NCBI RefSeq assembly: GCF_000012825.1
Contig: NC_009614.1
Location: forward strand, 4,526,001 to 4,590,000
Direction: 5' to 3'
DNA from: Phocaeicola vulgatus ATCC 8482
Lineage (GTDB): Bacteria > Bacteroidota > Bacteroidia > Bacteroidales > Bacteroidaceae
Length of the DNA stretch: 64,000 nucleotides
Position 1 is the stretch's first letter. Every line of letters begins with the position of its first letter. This document shows positions 46,970-56,461 of this stretch, piece by piece. The position numbers and the translations under genes were made by a program. The notes under the pieces were generated by a model. The model saw nothing but the letters and a program-made list of their open reading frames with translations. It was not told the DNA's origin and ran no database searches.

Positions 46970-47302
46970 TTATGACAAACACACAGGGGGTGCACGGAGG
47001 AAATGCGGGAAAAGAATGACGATGACATCTGTTTCCCCGGAGATAAGATACCTTACAGGCCTGCCAGTCGGAATATAATCGTATATAAAAATCCCTGCCT
47101 CGACAAACGGGGAGAGCGTAAAGAGACAGATGGTACAATTTTCAGGAGAATCGTGACGGGAGTGTCCCTGTTCGTTATGGGATACGCACGAATGTTCCCC
47201 GTGAACATGAAAAGCTTTCACGAGGAAAAAGGGCATCAATGTCAGCAACAACATACATGCTATGACAGCCCGCTGTCTCTGTCTTTTTTTCGTACGATCC
47301 AT
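46970..47302 (-). CDS. Small His/Cys-rich exported protein
   Basis: This 110-residue protein starts with a signal peptide (AVIACMLLLTLMPFFLVKAF). A dense metal-ligand segment follows, with HVHGEHSCVSHNEQGHSRHD and then CTICLF. Such proteins occur ahead of TonB receptors in Bacteroidota and I infer a metal-handling role. It is the first gene of the operon. The predicted promoter (47310-47340) is so close that the mRNA may be nearly leaderless. Confidence 0.6.
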   Translation of the reverse strand: MDRTKKRQRQRAVIACMLLLTLMPFFLVKAFHVHGEHSCVSHNEQGHSRHDSPENCTICLFTLSPFVEAGIFIYDYIPTGRPVRYLISGETDVIVILFPHFLRAPPVCLS

Positions 47303-47309
47303 TAGTTTG

Positions 47310-47340
47310 CAAAATTAACGGTTTTAATCATCACTCGCAA
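47310..47340 (-). promoter_or_regulatory. Promoter of the His-rich/TonB/lipoprotein operon
   Basis: TTG (47340-47338) and TAATTTTG (47317-47310) are 20 nt apart on the minus strand. The -7 element ends 7 nt before the start codon. Confidence 0.6.
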
Positions 47341-47408
47341 TACCTACAAATAATGATTTGCAAGCATAAACACCATGTATATTTGTTACGGATACCAGAC
47401 AGACCGTT

Positions 47409-47930
47409 TTATTCCTCCAACCAGTCGTCCGAGAGCCCGAAACTCCTGTCACGAAACAATTCAGCCAGACCTGAGATTTGTTTGAAACGGAGTAACTCGT
47501 TCTTGTCCATGCCTATGTTGCGCATGATCCAGCTGTCGGACATACCCGATTTTGACAGTTCCGCCACAATACCTGTCATAAGTTCCAGCGAGTGCATTCC
47601 CCTGGCCCTGTTATGACGGATAGTCGAGGCCATCCTGTTCGAGATGTCTTTGTTTATGACCGTTACAGGCAGCAATCCGTTCTCGCGCTTGTAAATCCTG
47701 ACGGATGTTTTCATAACCAGATAGCGGTGGTAACCGTCAACCAGCTCGTAGATATCCTCTTCTTCCCGGTAATAACACACGAGGGGCATCGTGTAACCGT
47801 CTTCCCAGATGGACAGTTCCAACAGCTTCATCTCCGGGGGAGCAACGACATTCGGGTTATAGCTGTTGGCCACGATTTTCTCGACTGGCACGGCCTTGAC
47901 GTTATACGCCGGACTTTTAAAACTTGACAT
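47409..47930 (-). CDS. IbrB-like ParB/sulfiredoxin-fold protein
   Basis: A ParB N-terminal-domain protein of about 173 residues. It has PVEKIVANSYNPN at the start of the fold and ELVDGYHRYLVMK as the nucleotide-binding motif, then a helical C terminus. In the IbrA/IbrB pairs of E. coli and phages it accompanies a PAPS-reductase-like protein. The first possible codon is GTG (47939); I prefer ATG 47930, which avoids most of the overlap with the upstream gene. Confidence 0.75.
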   Translation of the reverse strand: MSSFKSPAYNVKAVPVEKIVANSYNPNVVAPPEMKLLELSIWEDGYTMPLVCYYREEEDIYELVDGYHRYLVMKTSVRIYKRENGLLPVTVINKDISNRMASTIRHNRARGMHSLELMTGIVAELSKSGMSDSWIMRNIGMDKNELLRFKQISGLAELFRDRSFGLSDDWLEE

Positions 47931-47935
47931 GACAA

Positions 47936-49216
47936 TCACAATTTATATCTTTTCAAAACTCTCTCTTTCATCTCCCTCTCCCGTTTGGTCTGCGTGAAAC
48001 CCATATACTTGCAGGTATGATCGTTTTTCAGGATGCAGACGCACATTCGTTTGTAAGTGGGTATTTCACGAAATTCAGGGATATCTATCTCGTCTATATA
48101 CTCCATGCGGACGGGCCTCTTGTCAGTCCGGTATGTCGTGCATTCTTCCACCGTGAACGGTACACCGGCCGCACGCAGCTTCCCGATCGTTTCCTCTCCC
48201 AGGCAGCCTCCTTTTTCTCTCCAGAATTTCTGGCTCACCCTCAGTTTCTCCAGGTAGTTCTCCCTTATCGCCCGGGGAAGCGTGTCAAGGAGGAAGTACA
48301 TGTACTCTTTCCACGTGAACCCGTCCGGACAACTGATGGAGCGCCAGCCCATCGCAACCGTGTTCCCGTACATTCCGGCGAAACTGACGCCGTTGACCCG
48401 GCTGACCATGCGTCCCCAGGTATCCGGATCAATAACTTTATAAAGATGTAGGGTCGAAACGGCCTGTGAGATAAACGGGCTGGCCACCCTCTGGCGGGAC
48501 AAGGGAATCCCGGCCTGGTAATACAAGTCATACAAACGGTTATAATCCCAACCATACCGGGCATACCCCGTCCACACGTCCGTTGTCTTCCAGTCGTATA
48601 TCGGGTAGGCGTTATAAGTGTAATATCCTACACGGTGAGTCCACTTGTAGTTGGCCAGCTTACGGTAATTCTTGTCGGAATGAATCGCCCGCCACCGGTT
48701 GAAGCTCTCCTGCGTGCGGATCCCCACGAGGCAGCAAACACGCTTGCATCCCTTCTTACGACGTATCCAGGAAGGGAAAAGAGACTGGAAGTCGTAATCC
48801 CACAGGCTGTCGTTCCAGAAATCAAAATCTTTCACGGTAAGAGCGGTGCCCGGCATCTGGCGAACCCAGATATTCTGGTACCCCTCTTGCCAGGGACGCC
48901 AGTACTGCTGGTACATGGAAGTACATGTGGGTACCTTGAAGGGGACACAACAGTGGAACACTTCAAGGATATCCCGGTTGTTGGAAAACATCCTTTCCAC
49001 GTACTCCGTGCTCTGGCGGTACTGCACCTCGTAATCCATGTGGAACACACCCAGTTTTCTACCGGGTGCATGCATGCGGATATAATCCATGCACAAATGG
49101 AGAAGGATACCGCTATCCTTGCCACCGGAAAAAGAGACATACACGTAATCAAAATAGTCAAAGATGATCTTCAATCTCCGGTTGGCGGCCTCGTGGACAT
49201 CCATCCGGCGCATCAT
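47936..49216 (-). CDS. IbrA-like PAPS-reductase-family protein (DUF3440)
   Basis: A 426-residue PP-loop protein. VSFSGGKDSGILLHL (about residues 27-41) is the ATP-pyrophosphatase signature, and Cys-rich segments (GCKRVCCLVGIRTQES) are typical of the DUF3440/IbrA group. The reaction is not established; relatives have been linked to regulation and to sulfur-containing nucleic-acid modification. It overlaps the GNAT gene upstream by 4 nt. Confidence 0.8.
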   Translation of the reverse strand: MMRRMDVHEAANRRLKIIFDYFDYVYVSFSGGKDSGILLHLCMDYIRMHAPGRKLGVFHMDYEVQYRQSTEYVERMFSNNRDILEVFHCCVPFKVPTCTSMYQQYWRPWQEGYQNIWVRQMPGTALTVKDFDFWNDSLWDYDFQSLFPSWIRRKKGCKRVCCLVGIRTQESFNRWRAIHSDKNYRKLANYKWTHRVGYYTYNAYPIYDWKTTDVWTGYARYGWDYNRLYDLYYQAGIPLSRQRVASPFISQAVSTLHLYKVIDPDTWGRMVSRVNGVSFAGMYGNTVAMGWRSISCPDGFTWKEYMYFLLDTLPRAIRENYLEKLRVSQKFWREKGGCLGEETIGKLRAAGVPFTVEECTTYRTDKRPVRMEYIDEIDIPEFREIPTYKRMCVCILKNDHTCKYMGFTQTKREREMKERVLKRYKL

Positions 49217-49617
49217 GCCCCACCTCCTTCATGATAACGCATCTTGACATACTTCTTCCACTCGACACAGGGGATAAAATTCTTCATTGAAAAGTCTTCC
49301 ACGTGACGTTCGTGTACAACGGCCACAAGGGAACCATCAGAAGAAAAATCATGGATAATACGGTCCAATAACACCTCTATTACAGAGGAGTTATCCCCGC
49401 TAATATAGTAGTTATCTATGCAATTGTTTGTCAAGGTCATTTTCACGGGCATGAATCCCAACACCCTTTGCTCATCCATGGCAATGTACCAGACATGGTT
49501 ACGCGTCGTTTTGAAAGGGTAATTATTATTTTGCCGCAATACGGCCGGGTTCATTACCAAAGGCGCGACAAGGTCAAAAAGCCGACCGTCCAATCCTTGT
49601 AACTTCAGAATGTTCAT
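49213..49617 (-). CDS. GNAT-like acetyltransferase coupled to IbrA
   Basis: A 134-residue protein with a GNAT-like profile: VWYIAMDEQRVLGFMPVKMT gives the central strands and DNYYISGDNSSVIEVLLDRII gives the following strand and helix. Acetyl-CoA residues are not clear. Gene overlap with IbrA (ATGA) indicates a joint function. Confidence 0.6.
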   Translation of the reverse strand: MNILKLQGLDGRLFDLVAPLVMNPAVLRQNNNYPFKTTRNHVWYIAMDEQRVLGFMPVKMTLTNNCIDNYYISGDNSSVIEVLLDRIIHDFSSDGSLVAVVHERHVEDFSMKNFIPCVEWKKYVKMRYHEGGGA

Positions 49618-50029
49618 GATTCCAATCCGTTATTACTAAAAATCGAATGTGTACCTATTATGCGTTTGTCCATGATTTCCGGCATTATCATGCCGCAAGC
49701 ACGTTACAAATGACTATCCGCAAACATGGATATCAATGGGGACGGGAATGATACCTCCTGAGTTTCCAAAAGGGAGAAAAACATAAGAATGAACAATAAT
49801 GCCACGGGAACGATCTCCACACCCCATTCCCCTATCAGCTCAAAAGTCACGTGCAGGTCACATACCCTTCTTTCCGAAAACATATGACCGGAAAGGCAGG
49901 AGCAGAGAACACGGAAAAAACAATTCAAAATTTAGTACATGATATTAAAAAATTATACATTGAAAATCAGAGGAGCGACCCGCCAATCAACTGGTGATTG
50001 GCGGGTGCCCTCTGGCTTAAAATAAAAAA
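49618..50029. other. Intergenic region with a large hairpin after susD
   Basis: About 400 bp. A strong stem (ACCCGCCAATCA 49978-49989 with TGATTGGCGGGT 49995-50006, extended by CAGAGG/CCTCTG at 49968 and 50009) lies just after the susD stop and probably ends or stabilises that transcript. A 74-residue frame on the minus strand (49704-49928) shows no family features. Confidence 0.5.
49968..50014 (-). terminator. Hairpin downstream of susCD operon 1
   Basis: A 12-bp GC-rich inner stem with a 5-nt loop and a 6-bp outer stem begins 15 nt after the susD stop. There is only a weak U stretch on the minus side, so it may be a 3'-end stabiliser as much as a terminator. Confidence 0.55.
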
Positions 50030-51634
50030 TCACCTTACCAGATTCGGGTTTTTCTGGGAATCCATATCAGGATATGGAAGATACATCAGATTGTCACTCC
50101 ATGTCCTGTTCGTATATTCTACAGACTCCTTTACCAGGATCCCGTCGGCGACTTCAACAGCCGTGTTCTCCGCTCTTTCCTTAAAGGTGTCTTTCAGTCT
50201 GTTCATACGGAACTGGTCCGCACGGCGTGTGACAAGGGCCACCCAGTAGCCTGCCACCTCCCAACCATGCTCCTTATAAGCCGCTTCGGCAAGGTCATCT
50301 GCAGAAAGTCCGGTGAGCGGTTCCAGTCCGGCACGCTCGCGGACATCATTCAGACACTTGAATGCCAACTCGTCCGTCTGCCCCGTCCTGGCCTTGGCTT
50401 CCGCATACCACAACAAAACCTCCGAATAACGAATGATTCTATGCCGATGGTCATTACACATGTTCTGACTGGCCGGTTTTGTATAATCATACGGGGCACT
50501 GGTATTCACTTTTGACGCAGGATCCCAGTTGACGGAGAATATACTGAACATGGGGTGATGTTCCGGAACGACAGGGGTACCGTCCTCCTTCAACTCCCAC
50601 CAGTCAACCAACGTTCCGTCTTTCAGACGAATCTTGGGATCATAAGTCGCATCTTTTCTCGGACCGTCAGGAAACTCCTTCCAGAAACGAATTTCACCCC
50701 AGGCGTCTCCCCAGCCGCCCAGCGATTCAAACTGGTTACATGAAGTAAGCTCCGAATCCTGTGCCCAATCCACGAACGGTGAATAGTTTATGCCGAGCAC
50801 CGTCTCATTATTATAGTTATTGCTCATAGCATACACATCTTTGTAATCCTTATCGAGCTTATACTCGTATTCACCTCTGTTCACACCCTCAATGACCTCC
50901 TTCGCCTTTTCAGCAGCCTTTGCGTAATATTCCGTTTTGTTCATCGGCCAGCCGGCCATAGCCATATACACTGCTGCCAAAGTAGATTTGGCTGCCTGCC
51001 GGGTTACATACACATTCACTCCGTTCAGAAAGCGGGGGCTGCCACTGTAACCCGTAGGCAATACGGCCTCAGCTTCGGTCAGGTCCTGCACAATATGACC
51101 ATACACTTCTTCCACGGGGGATAGAGGTTTGGTATAATCATCGTTGACATTGTCCAGATTCATCGGCAGCGGTCCCCAAAGTCGCACCAGGGTAAAATAA
51201 GCGTATGCCCTCCAGAATTTAGCCTGCCCGAGGGCGATATTTATCTCATCTTGAGTGGTAGGTGTTTTAGAAGCCCCCTGTATGATCAAATTGGCAGCCT
51301 TTACAATGGCATAATGCATGTTCCACGCATCTTTGACACCCTTGTTGTTGTTTGCTGCGGCAAACTTGTCCATTTCTGCGGCAGGCTGTTTGTTGCTCCC
51401 CGGATTGGTCGTTATATCATCCCCCTGCCACTGGGGCAGCTGCATGTTCGTATATACCTGTGAAAGATTGACTTTCTGGTAAAGGGCATATATGCTCATG
51501 TTCAATTCATCCTGGGTAGAGAAGAAGTTTTCCGGAGTGAGTTTTCCCCTGGGATCTTCCGTTAAGAAATCACTGCACGACATCAGTGAAAATGACAGGG
51601 CAACCATAGTGCCTGCTATTATTTTTATTTTCAT
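50030..51634 (-). CDS. SusD-like surface glycan-binding lipoprotein
   Basis: A 534-residue RagB/SusD protein with a lipoprotein signal (SLMSCSDFL), the SusD N-terminal TPENFFSTQDELN and the C-terminal RYSEVLLWYAEAKAR. It should form a lid on the SusC transporter and bind the substrate at the cell surface. It starts 19 nt after the SusC reading frame. No glycoside hydrolase lies in the window, so the substrate is unknown. Confidence 0.92.
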   Translation of the reverse strand: MKIKIIAGTMVALSFSLMSCSDFLTEDPRGKLTPENFFSTQDELNMSIYALYQKVNLSQVYTNMQLPQWQGDDITTNPGSNKQPAAEMDKFAAANNNKGVKDAWNMHYAIVKAANLIIQGASKTPTTQDEINIALGQAKFWRAYAYFTLVRLWGPLPMNLDNVNDDYTKPLSPVEEVYGHIVQDLTEAEAVLPTGYSGSPRFLNGVNVYVTRQAAKSTLAAVYMAMAGWPMNKTEYYAKAAEKAKEVIEGVNRGEYEYKLDKDYKDVYAMSNNYNNETVLGINYSPFVDWAQDSELTSCNQFESLGGWGDAWGEIRFWKEFPDGPRKDATYDPKIRLKDGTLVDWWELKEDGTPVVPEHHPMFSIFSVNWDPASKVNTSAPYDYTKPASQNMCNDHRHRIIRYSEVLLWYAEAKARTGQTDELAFKCLNDVRERAGLEPLTGLSADDLAEAAYKEHGWEVAGYWVALVTRRADQFRMNRLKDTFKERAENTAVEVADGILVKESVEYTNRTWSDNLMYLPYPDMDSQKNPNLVR

Positions 51635-51653
51635 AAGTTCTTCTATTTTAGAT

Positions 51654-54651
51654 TTAAAAATTCATCCGGAGACCGAATGTGAATGTTCTTGGGGAAGGAT
51701 AGGCTCCCATGTCAATACCCGCGTCAACGTCAACGCTGCTGTTCGAGAAGGTAGTACCGGCCGGATCCATCCCCTTGTACCCGGTTATTGTAAAAAGGTT
51801 CTGACAGCTGAAAGTAAGCCGCAAATCAGCGAATCCCGTTGTCTTTTTGGGGAAAGTGTATGAAAGACTGATATTCTCCAGACGAAGGAAGTCCGCGTTC
51901 TCCAGCCATTTGGTTGAAACCGGCTGCAGATTATTTCCACCTTCGGTCAGGCTCGGGTATGTTGCCGAAGAGCCAATCTTGTCGAATCCCTTCAGATAGG
52001 CGTCTGCCAGAGTTACAAAGCGGGAATTCCCTTCGGCCGAAGCCATCGTATATCTTACAAGATTCAAACGTTTGGCTCCGAAAGATCCGTTGAAGAACAG
52101 GTTCAGATCCCAGTTTTTATAAGACAGGGAGTTATTCCATCCCAGGGTGAAATCGGGATTGGCCTTGCCGATGACCTTGCGGTCGCCACCGTCTATCATC
52201 TGATTTCCATCTACATCCGTGTAAGTGTCATGTCCGTTTTCATCCAAGCCGGTCCATTCATATCCCCAAAAAGTACCGATGGCCTCACCCGGCTTGATAA
52301 TGGTGGCATAATCAACCATACCGGCAGCCGGACTGGAGCCGTTGATGAAATCATTCTCACCACCGGAAAGGCGTTCCACGCGGTTCTTCAAATAAGTACC
52401 GTTCAAGGTGGAGGTCCATTGGAACCGGTCATTCTGCATAATCCGGGCGGTCACGCTCAAATCAATACCACGATTACTGATTTCGCCGTCATTCACCCAA
52501 AAAGAGTTACCGCCGACATATCCGGGGATACTTCTTTTAAGCAACGCATCTGTAGTACGCTTATAGAAATAGTCCACACTGAAATTCAGCCGCCTGTCGA
52601 ACAGGGAGAACTCCAGACCCAGGTCGAACTGCTTGGTCTTCTCCCACGTAAGCTCGGGAGTCGCTATGTCATTTGCCCAATAACCGGTAAAATTACTGTT
52701 GGTTCCAAAATTGTATGCAGTAGCACTCATAAGGCCCATGGTCGCGTAAGGACTGATGGCCTGGCTACCCACAATACCATAACTGGCGCGAAGTTTAATG
52801 TCCTGAACCGAGGAAACATCCTTCATGAAATCCTCATTGCTCAACGTCCAAGCTGCGGCAATAGAAGGAAAGTACCCCCATTTCTTTTTGGCAAAGCGAG
52901 AAGAACCGTCGGCACGAAATGTTCCGGTAAGCATATAACGATCCTTAAAATTGTACATGACACGGGCCACTCCCGACATCAGCGCCCATTGCTCGTAACC
53001 ATTGTTTGCATCACGAGAGGAAGCCATACCCACATTCCACCAGCCCACACCCTCGGTCAGCAGGTTGTTACCGGTTATACCCATTGTCCTGGTTTCGGAG
53101 GAGGTCACCTCATATACAGCCGTGGCTGTCAGATGATGGTCATTCCAGGAACCTGTATATGTCAGATTGTTGGAGCTTTGCAGCATCAGACGATAAGTAT
53201 CGTTATTGCCCATACCACTCTTGGTCCCCACTCGTTTGGAGCTGAAACTATAACTTTTCCCGTCATAATAGTCTACGCCATTGGTTGTGGTGAATGTCAG
53301 CCCCTTCATTATATCAAGGCGCAAATCAACACGTCCGTTGAAAACATTGGTCATTGTCTCTCCCGACTGCAACTTTAGGATACCGACCGGGTTGGAAGCT
53401 ATGGAATTATAAGTATCGGTGTTATAGTTCCCGTTTTCGGCCATCATCGTCATGGTAGGCGAATAGTTCAAAGCAATCCAGATCGGATTATCCTTACCGG
53501 AGGCAAAAGATCCCCCGCGACGCACACCGTGGGAAGCATTGATGTCAGCCGTGATATGCAGCCAGTCGGTAAGCTGTGAGGAAAGATTCGCCTTCGCCTG
53601 ATAACGCTCGTTCTTCGATTCAATGACCACACCTTCCTGGCTCATGTAGTTGGCGGAAATGTAATATTGGGTCTTCTCGCTACCATTGGAAAGAGCCAAC
53701 TTGTAATTCTGGGTGATCCCCGTACGGAAAATCTCATCCTGCCAGTCGATGCCCCCCCGTTCCGTTCTGATAGGATTGCATCTCTTCGTTTGAGAAATCA
53801 ATACCTTTGACCTCCTTGAGCGCCAGAGCGTAATCGTATGCTCCAAGGATATCGTATCTCTTATATACATTGGAAACTCCCACTGATGCGTCGAACATAA
53901 TTTCACGCACACCGGCCTTACCAATCTTGGTAGTGATCAGAACGACCCCGTTCGAACCCCTGGAACCGTATATGGCAGTGGACGATGCATCTTTGAGAAC
54001 CTGCATCGAACGGATGTCCTCGGGATTGATACCGTCCAAACCGCTTTCGCGGACGATTCCGTCAACCACATACAAAGGGTCGTTGCTTTTGCTGATGGAG
54101 TTAGCACCGCGGATGCGGATTTTCACGCTTCCCCCGGGGACGCCGCTGTTCTCAACATGAACGCCACTGACACGCCCCTGAAGAGCGTCTGCAACCTGGG
54201 TTATAAGCTGGTCCTTGAAATTTTTGTTGTCCAGCACGGCTACGGAACCGGCCATATCCGCTTTTCTTACAGCACCATAGCCAATAACAACCACCTCGTC
54301 AAGGACTTCGGCATCTTCCTTCAAAACGATGTTTAACGGTTCACCTGTCCAGGCTATTTCCTGGCTCTGATAGCCGACATAAGAAACAACAATTATATCC
54401 CCTTTTTTTACGTTCCTAAGGGAAAAATCACCGTCAAGTCCCGTAATGCTGCCGTTTGTCGTCCCTTTGACAAGTACGGATGCGCCGATAATGCTTTCGC
54501 CATTGGCATCTTTGACAACTCCTTGACAGATATCACTCTGTTCGATAATTTGTCCCCTCAGGGAAGGGTAGTCAGGGAACGCATAAACCTGCATCCCACA
54601 CAATAGCGAGAGCGACAGAATTGCTCCCGCTGTTTTTTGAAGTGTATTCAT
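51654..54651 (-). pseudogene. SusC-like TonB transporter, frameshifted in a G7 tract
   Basis: An N-terminal frame (54651-53734: signal peptide, carboxypeptidase-regulatory domain GVVKDANGESIIGASVLVKG and plug to EMQSYQNGTGG) and a C-terminal frame (IDWQDEIFRTGITQN through the barrel to FTFGLRMNF) would join exactly across a run of seven G at 53752-53758. Six G would keep the frame. Everything else looks intact at about 1000 residues. The cause may be a sequencing error, a fixed loss, or slippage that switches the transporter on and off. Confidence 0.8.
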
Positions 54652-54738
54652 AAATTATTTAGTTAGGAAAAAAAGTTCGATAAGAAACATGTTCAGGCGT
54701 TATGCTCTTTTCAATACAAGTTCTGTATTCTACCCGGA

Positions 54739-55203
54739 TCATATCTCCTTGGTTGAAACGCTGAAAGTTTCAATAAGGGTATTACCATCTGTTATATATT
54801 CTTTTTCCAAACGGTTAACCTCCTTGTCGTCAATGTAGCCTATTACTGTTATATGAAGCCGTTTACCCGCCTCCGAGATACTGGAAACCGAACCGGCACA
54901 GGTCATGAAAAACGCATTCCCATTTGTACAACAAGACATAGTTGCCGTCCTTATTTGGGCAGAATAGGAATCACCAATGTATTCTCCCTTGTCATTGTAC
55001 AACTTGGCGGGACCACCCTTGTCAGCACCACCGATACTTACACTCACTTCAAATGAATCTGTGTCACCGGACTGTTGGATTACAATTTTATGAATTCCTG
55101 TCTGAAAATCAGATGCGTTTTCTGTTCGTTCATTGTCACATCCTACAAATATAAATCCGGCCAAGAGCAATACAACACTCCATAATGTGAATTTACTTTT
55201 CAT
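54739..55203 (-). CDS. Small lipoprotein upstream of susC
   Basis: A lipoprotein of about 154 residues (lipobox FVGC) of unknown family, with a beta-rich body (HKIVIQQSGDTDSFEVSVSI). I start at MKSKFTLWSVVLLL (55203), which gives a proper signal peptide; the ATG at 55257 adds an unrelated hydrophobic stretch. It is 87 nt ahead of susC on the same strand and may be a substrate-binding or surface accessory protein of this locus. Confidence 0.6.
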   Translation of the reverse strand: MKSKFTLWSVVLLLAGFIFVGCDNERTENASDFQTGIHKIVIQQSGDTDSFEVSVSIGGADKGGPAKLYNDKGEYIGDSYSAQIRTATMSCCTNGNAFFMTCAGSVSSISEAGKRLHITVIGYIDDKEVNRLEKEYITDGNTLIETFSVSTKEI

Positions 55204-55503
55204 ATTTATATTTACAACAATAATTGATAAAAATAATATATCTATAAATCTTGCCAAGAAGAATATTAATCATCTAAGGCAAACAAATTATCTAATTAAC
55301 AACAATATATTTATTGAATATAATACGCAGCCCATTATTTATTGTGCAAAGAAAAAACAAGATAAAATATTATTGATTATCATTTTAGCCCTATAATTTA
55401 TCAATATGGCCTAATAGTTTGGAATATATAAACAAAATATTATACAATAAGATAAATACATCAAATAAAAATACCTTAGATTTATATTACAAAGGAGATG
55501 ATT

Positions 55504-55569
55504 ATGGCAAATTTCTATGTTTCATGTAATGTGTCAAAGTATAATAAGAGAAATAGAGAGGAGCTGTAA
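55504..55569 (+). CDS. Possible 21-codon ORF ahead of a large hairpin
   Basis: ATG at 55504 is preceded by AAAGGAG with an 8-nt spacing, an unusually good ribosome-binding site for this window. It encodes MANFYVSCNVSKYNKRNREE-L and stops at 55567-55569, eight bases before a large hairpin. I do not recognise the peptide. It could be the remnant of a longer gene or a leader peptide. Confidence 0.4.
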   Translation: MANFYVSCNVSKYNKRNREEL

Positions 55570-55576
55570 GGTTATT

Positions 55577-55657
55577 TTAGGACAAGTCAATTCATTGGTG
55601 CAAGGTGCAGCTATATCTGTATATAGCTGCACCTTGCACCAATGAATTACATCCTAA
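55577..55657. repeat. Large hairpin with 28-bp perfect stem
   Basis: AATTCATTGGTGCAAGGTGC and eight further bases (55589-55616) are exactly repeated in inverse at 55621-55648 around the 4-nt loop CTGT. TTAGGA/TCCTAA extends the structure outside a small internal loop. No T run follows on either side, so a simple terminator is unlikely. Confidence 0.75.
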
Positions 55658-55679
55658 AAATCAATGATTTACATTTTTA

Positions 55680-55726
55680 GTAACAAGAATAGGTGCAAAT
55701 CCTTTTTTGCACTTATTCTGTTACTT
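55680..55726. repeat. Second, imperfect hairpin sharing the GGTGCAA motif
   Basis: GTAACAAGAATAGGTGCAAA pairs with the later TTTGCACTTATTCTGTTAC with two irregularities. GGTGCAA also occurs in the stem of the hairpin 50 bp upstream. A T-rich stretch follows on the plus strand, so this one could act as a terminator. Confidence 0.5.
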
Positions 55727-56346
55727 ACACTTTTCTTGTTTTTCCGTTTACACAGAAAACTAAAAATCTCCTGTTTTTTTCTTTTTCGGTCAAAATTAGT
55801 ATATTTGTATCAGTTCTAAAAGTGAAGCAAAGCAATGCACTGAAATTAGCACCGCTACCAAATCGCTACCAATTACCAGGCTTATCGCTCTTTACGCTTT
55901 ATCAATCAGCCGATTAAAAGAAAATCTTAGTTTTTAGAATAAAGATCTCACATGAATTATGTGCTTCTTCATCTTTGTATGCTGTTGACATCAACTTTGA
56001 ATGGTCCAATATTCACTCCAATGGGCTTCCAGAAGAAATGTATATAAACAAGTACTGCCCAGAAATTATCAATGGAGTGACAGTTCCTGCATCGTTCTCG
56101 CCCCCTGACTCGCTCAATATCCATGCAATGTTTTTGGATGGCGAGCTACAATACCGGAAGAGTCCCCAAACAGTCCCCGTCCAGTTTAATCCTGAAGCAA
56201 TGACCCTGACAGGTGGTCAAGAATATTAGTACAAACTTCAATAAGACATGTTATCAAATTTGTTATAATCCATAATGGGGACCAACTTTCCGGATACTTA
56301 TATAATTGTATAATTTCCATTTCAACTCAAACTTTTTCATCTGTTA

Positions 56347-56377
56347 TTGCGTCTCTTTAAAAATTATTATATATTTG
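56347..56377 (+). promoter_or_regulatory. Promoter of susCD operon 2
   Basis: TTG (56347-56349) and TATATTTG (56370-56377) are separated by 20 nt. Transcription should start near 56384, giving a leader of about 78 nt before susC. Confidence 0.7.
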
Positions 56378-56461
56378 CGACGTTAATTTAAATCAAATTG
56401 AAATTATAGTTATTAAAATTTTAAATATCTATAGTTTTAATAAACCTCAAAACTCAATATT

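Larger units (their letters stand above)
55204..56461. other. 1.2-kb mostly non-coding divergent region between susCD loci
   Basis: It holds the short ORF and two hairpins listed separately, a TATATTTG -7-like site at 55800-55807, and an 84-residue frame (55975-56229) with no family resemblance. The promoter of susCD operon 2 lies at its right end. I see no regulator gene for either SusCD pair. Confidence 0.5.

Noticed and set aside
49704..49928. 74-residue minus-strand frame with a hydrophobic stretch
   Set aside because: No ribosome-binding site or conservation evidence; position next to a transcript end makes it doubtful.
55975..56229. 84-residue frame in the susCD intergenic region
   Set aside because: No ribosome-binding site, no family resemblance, and no neighbour relation; perhaps a gene remnant, but not supported.
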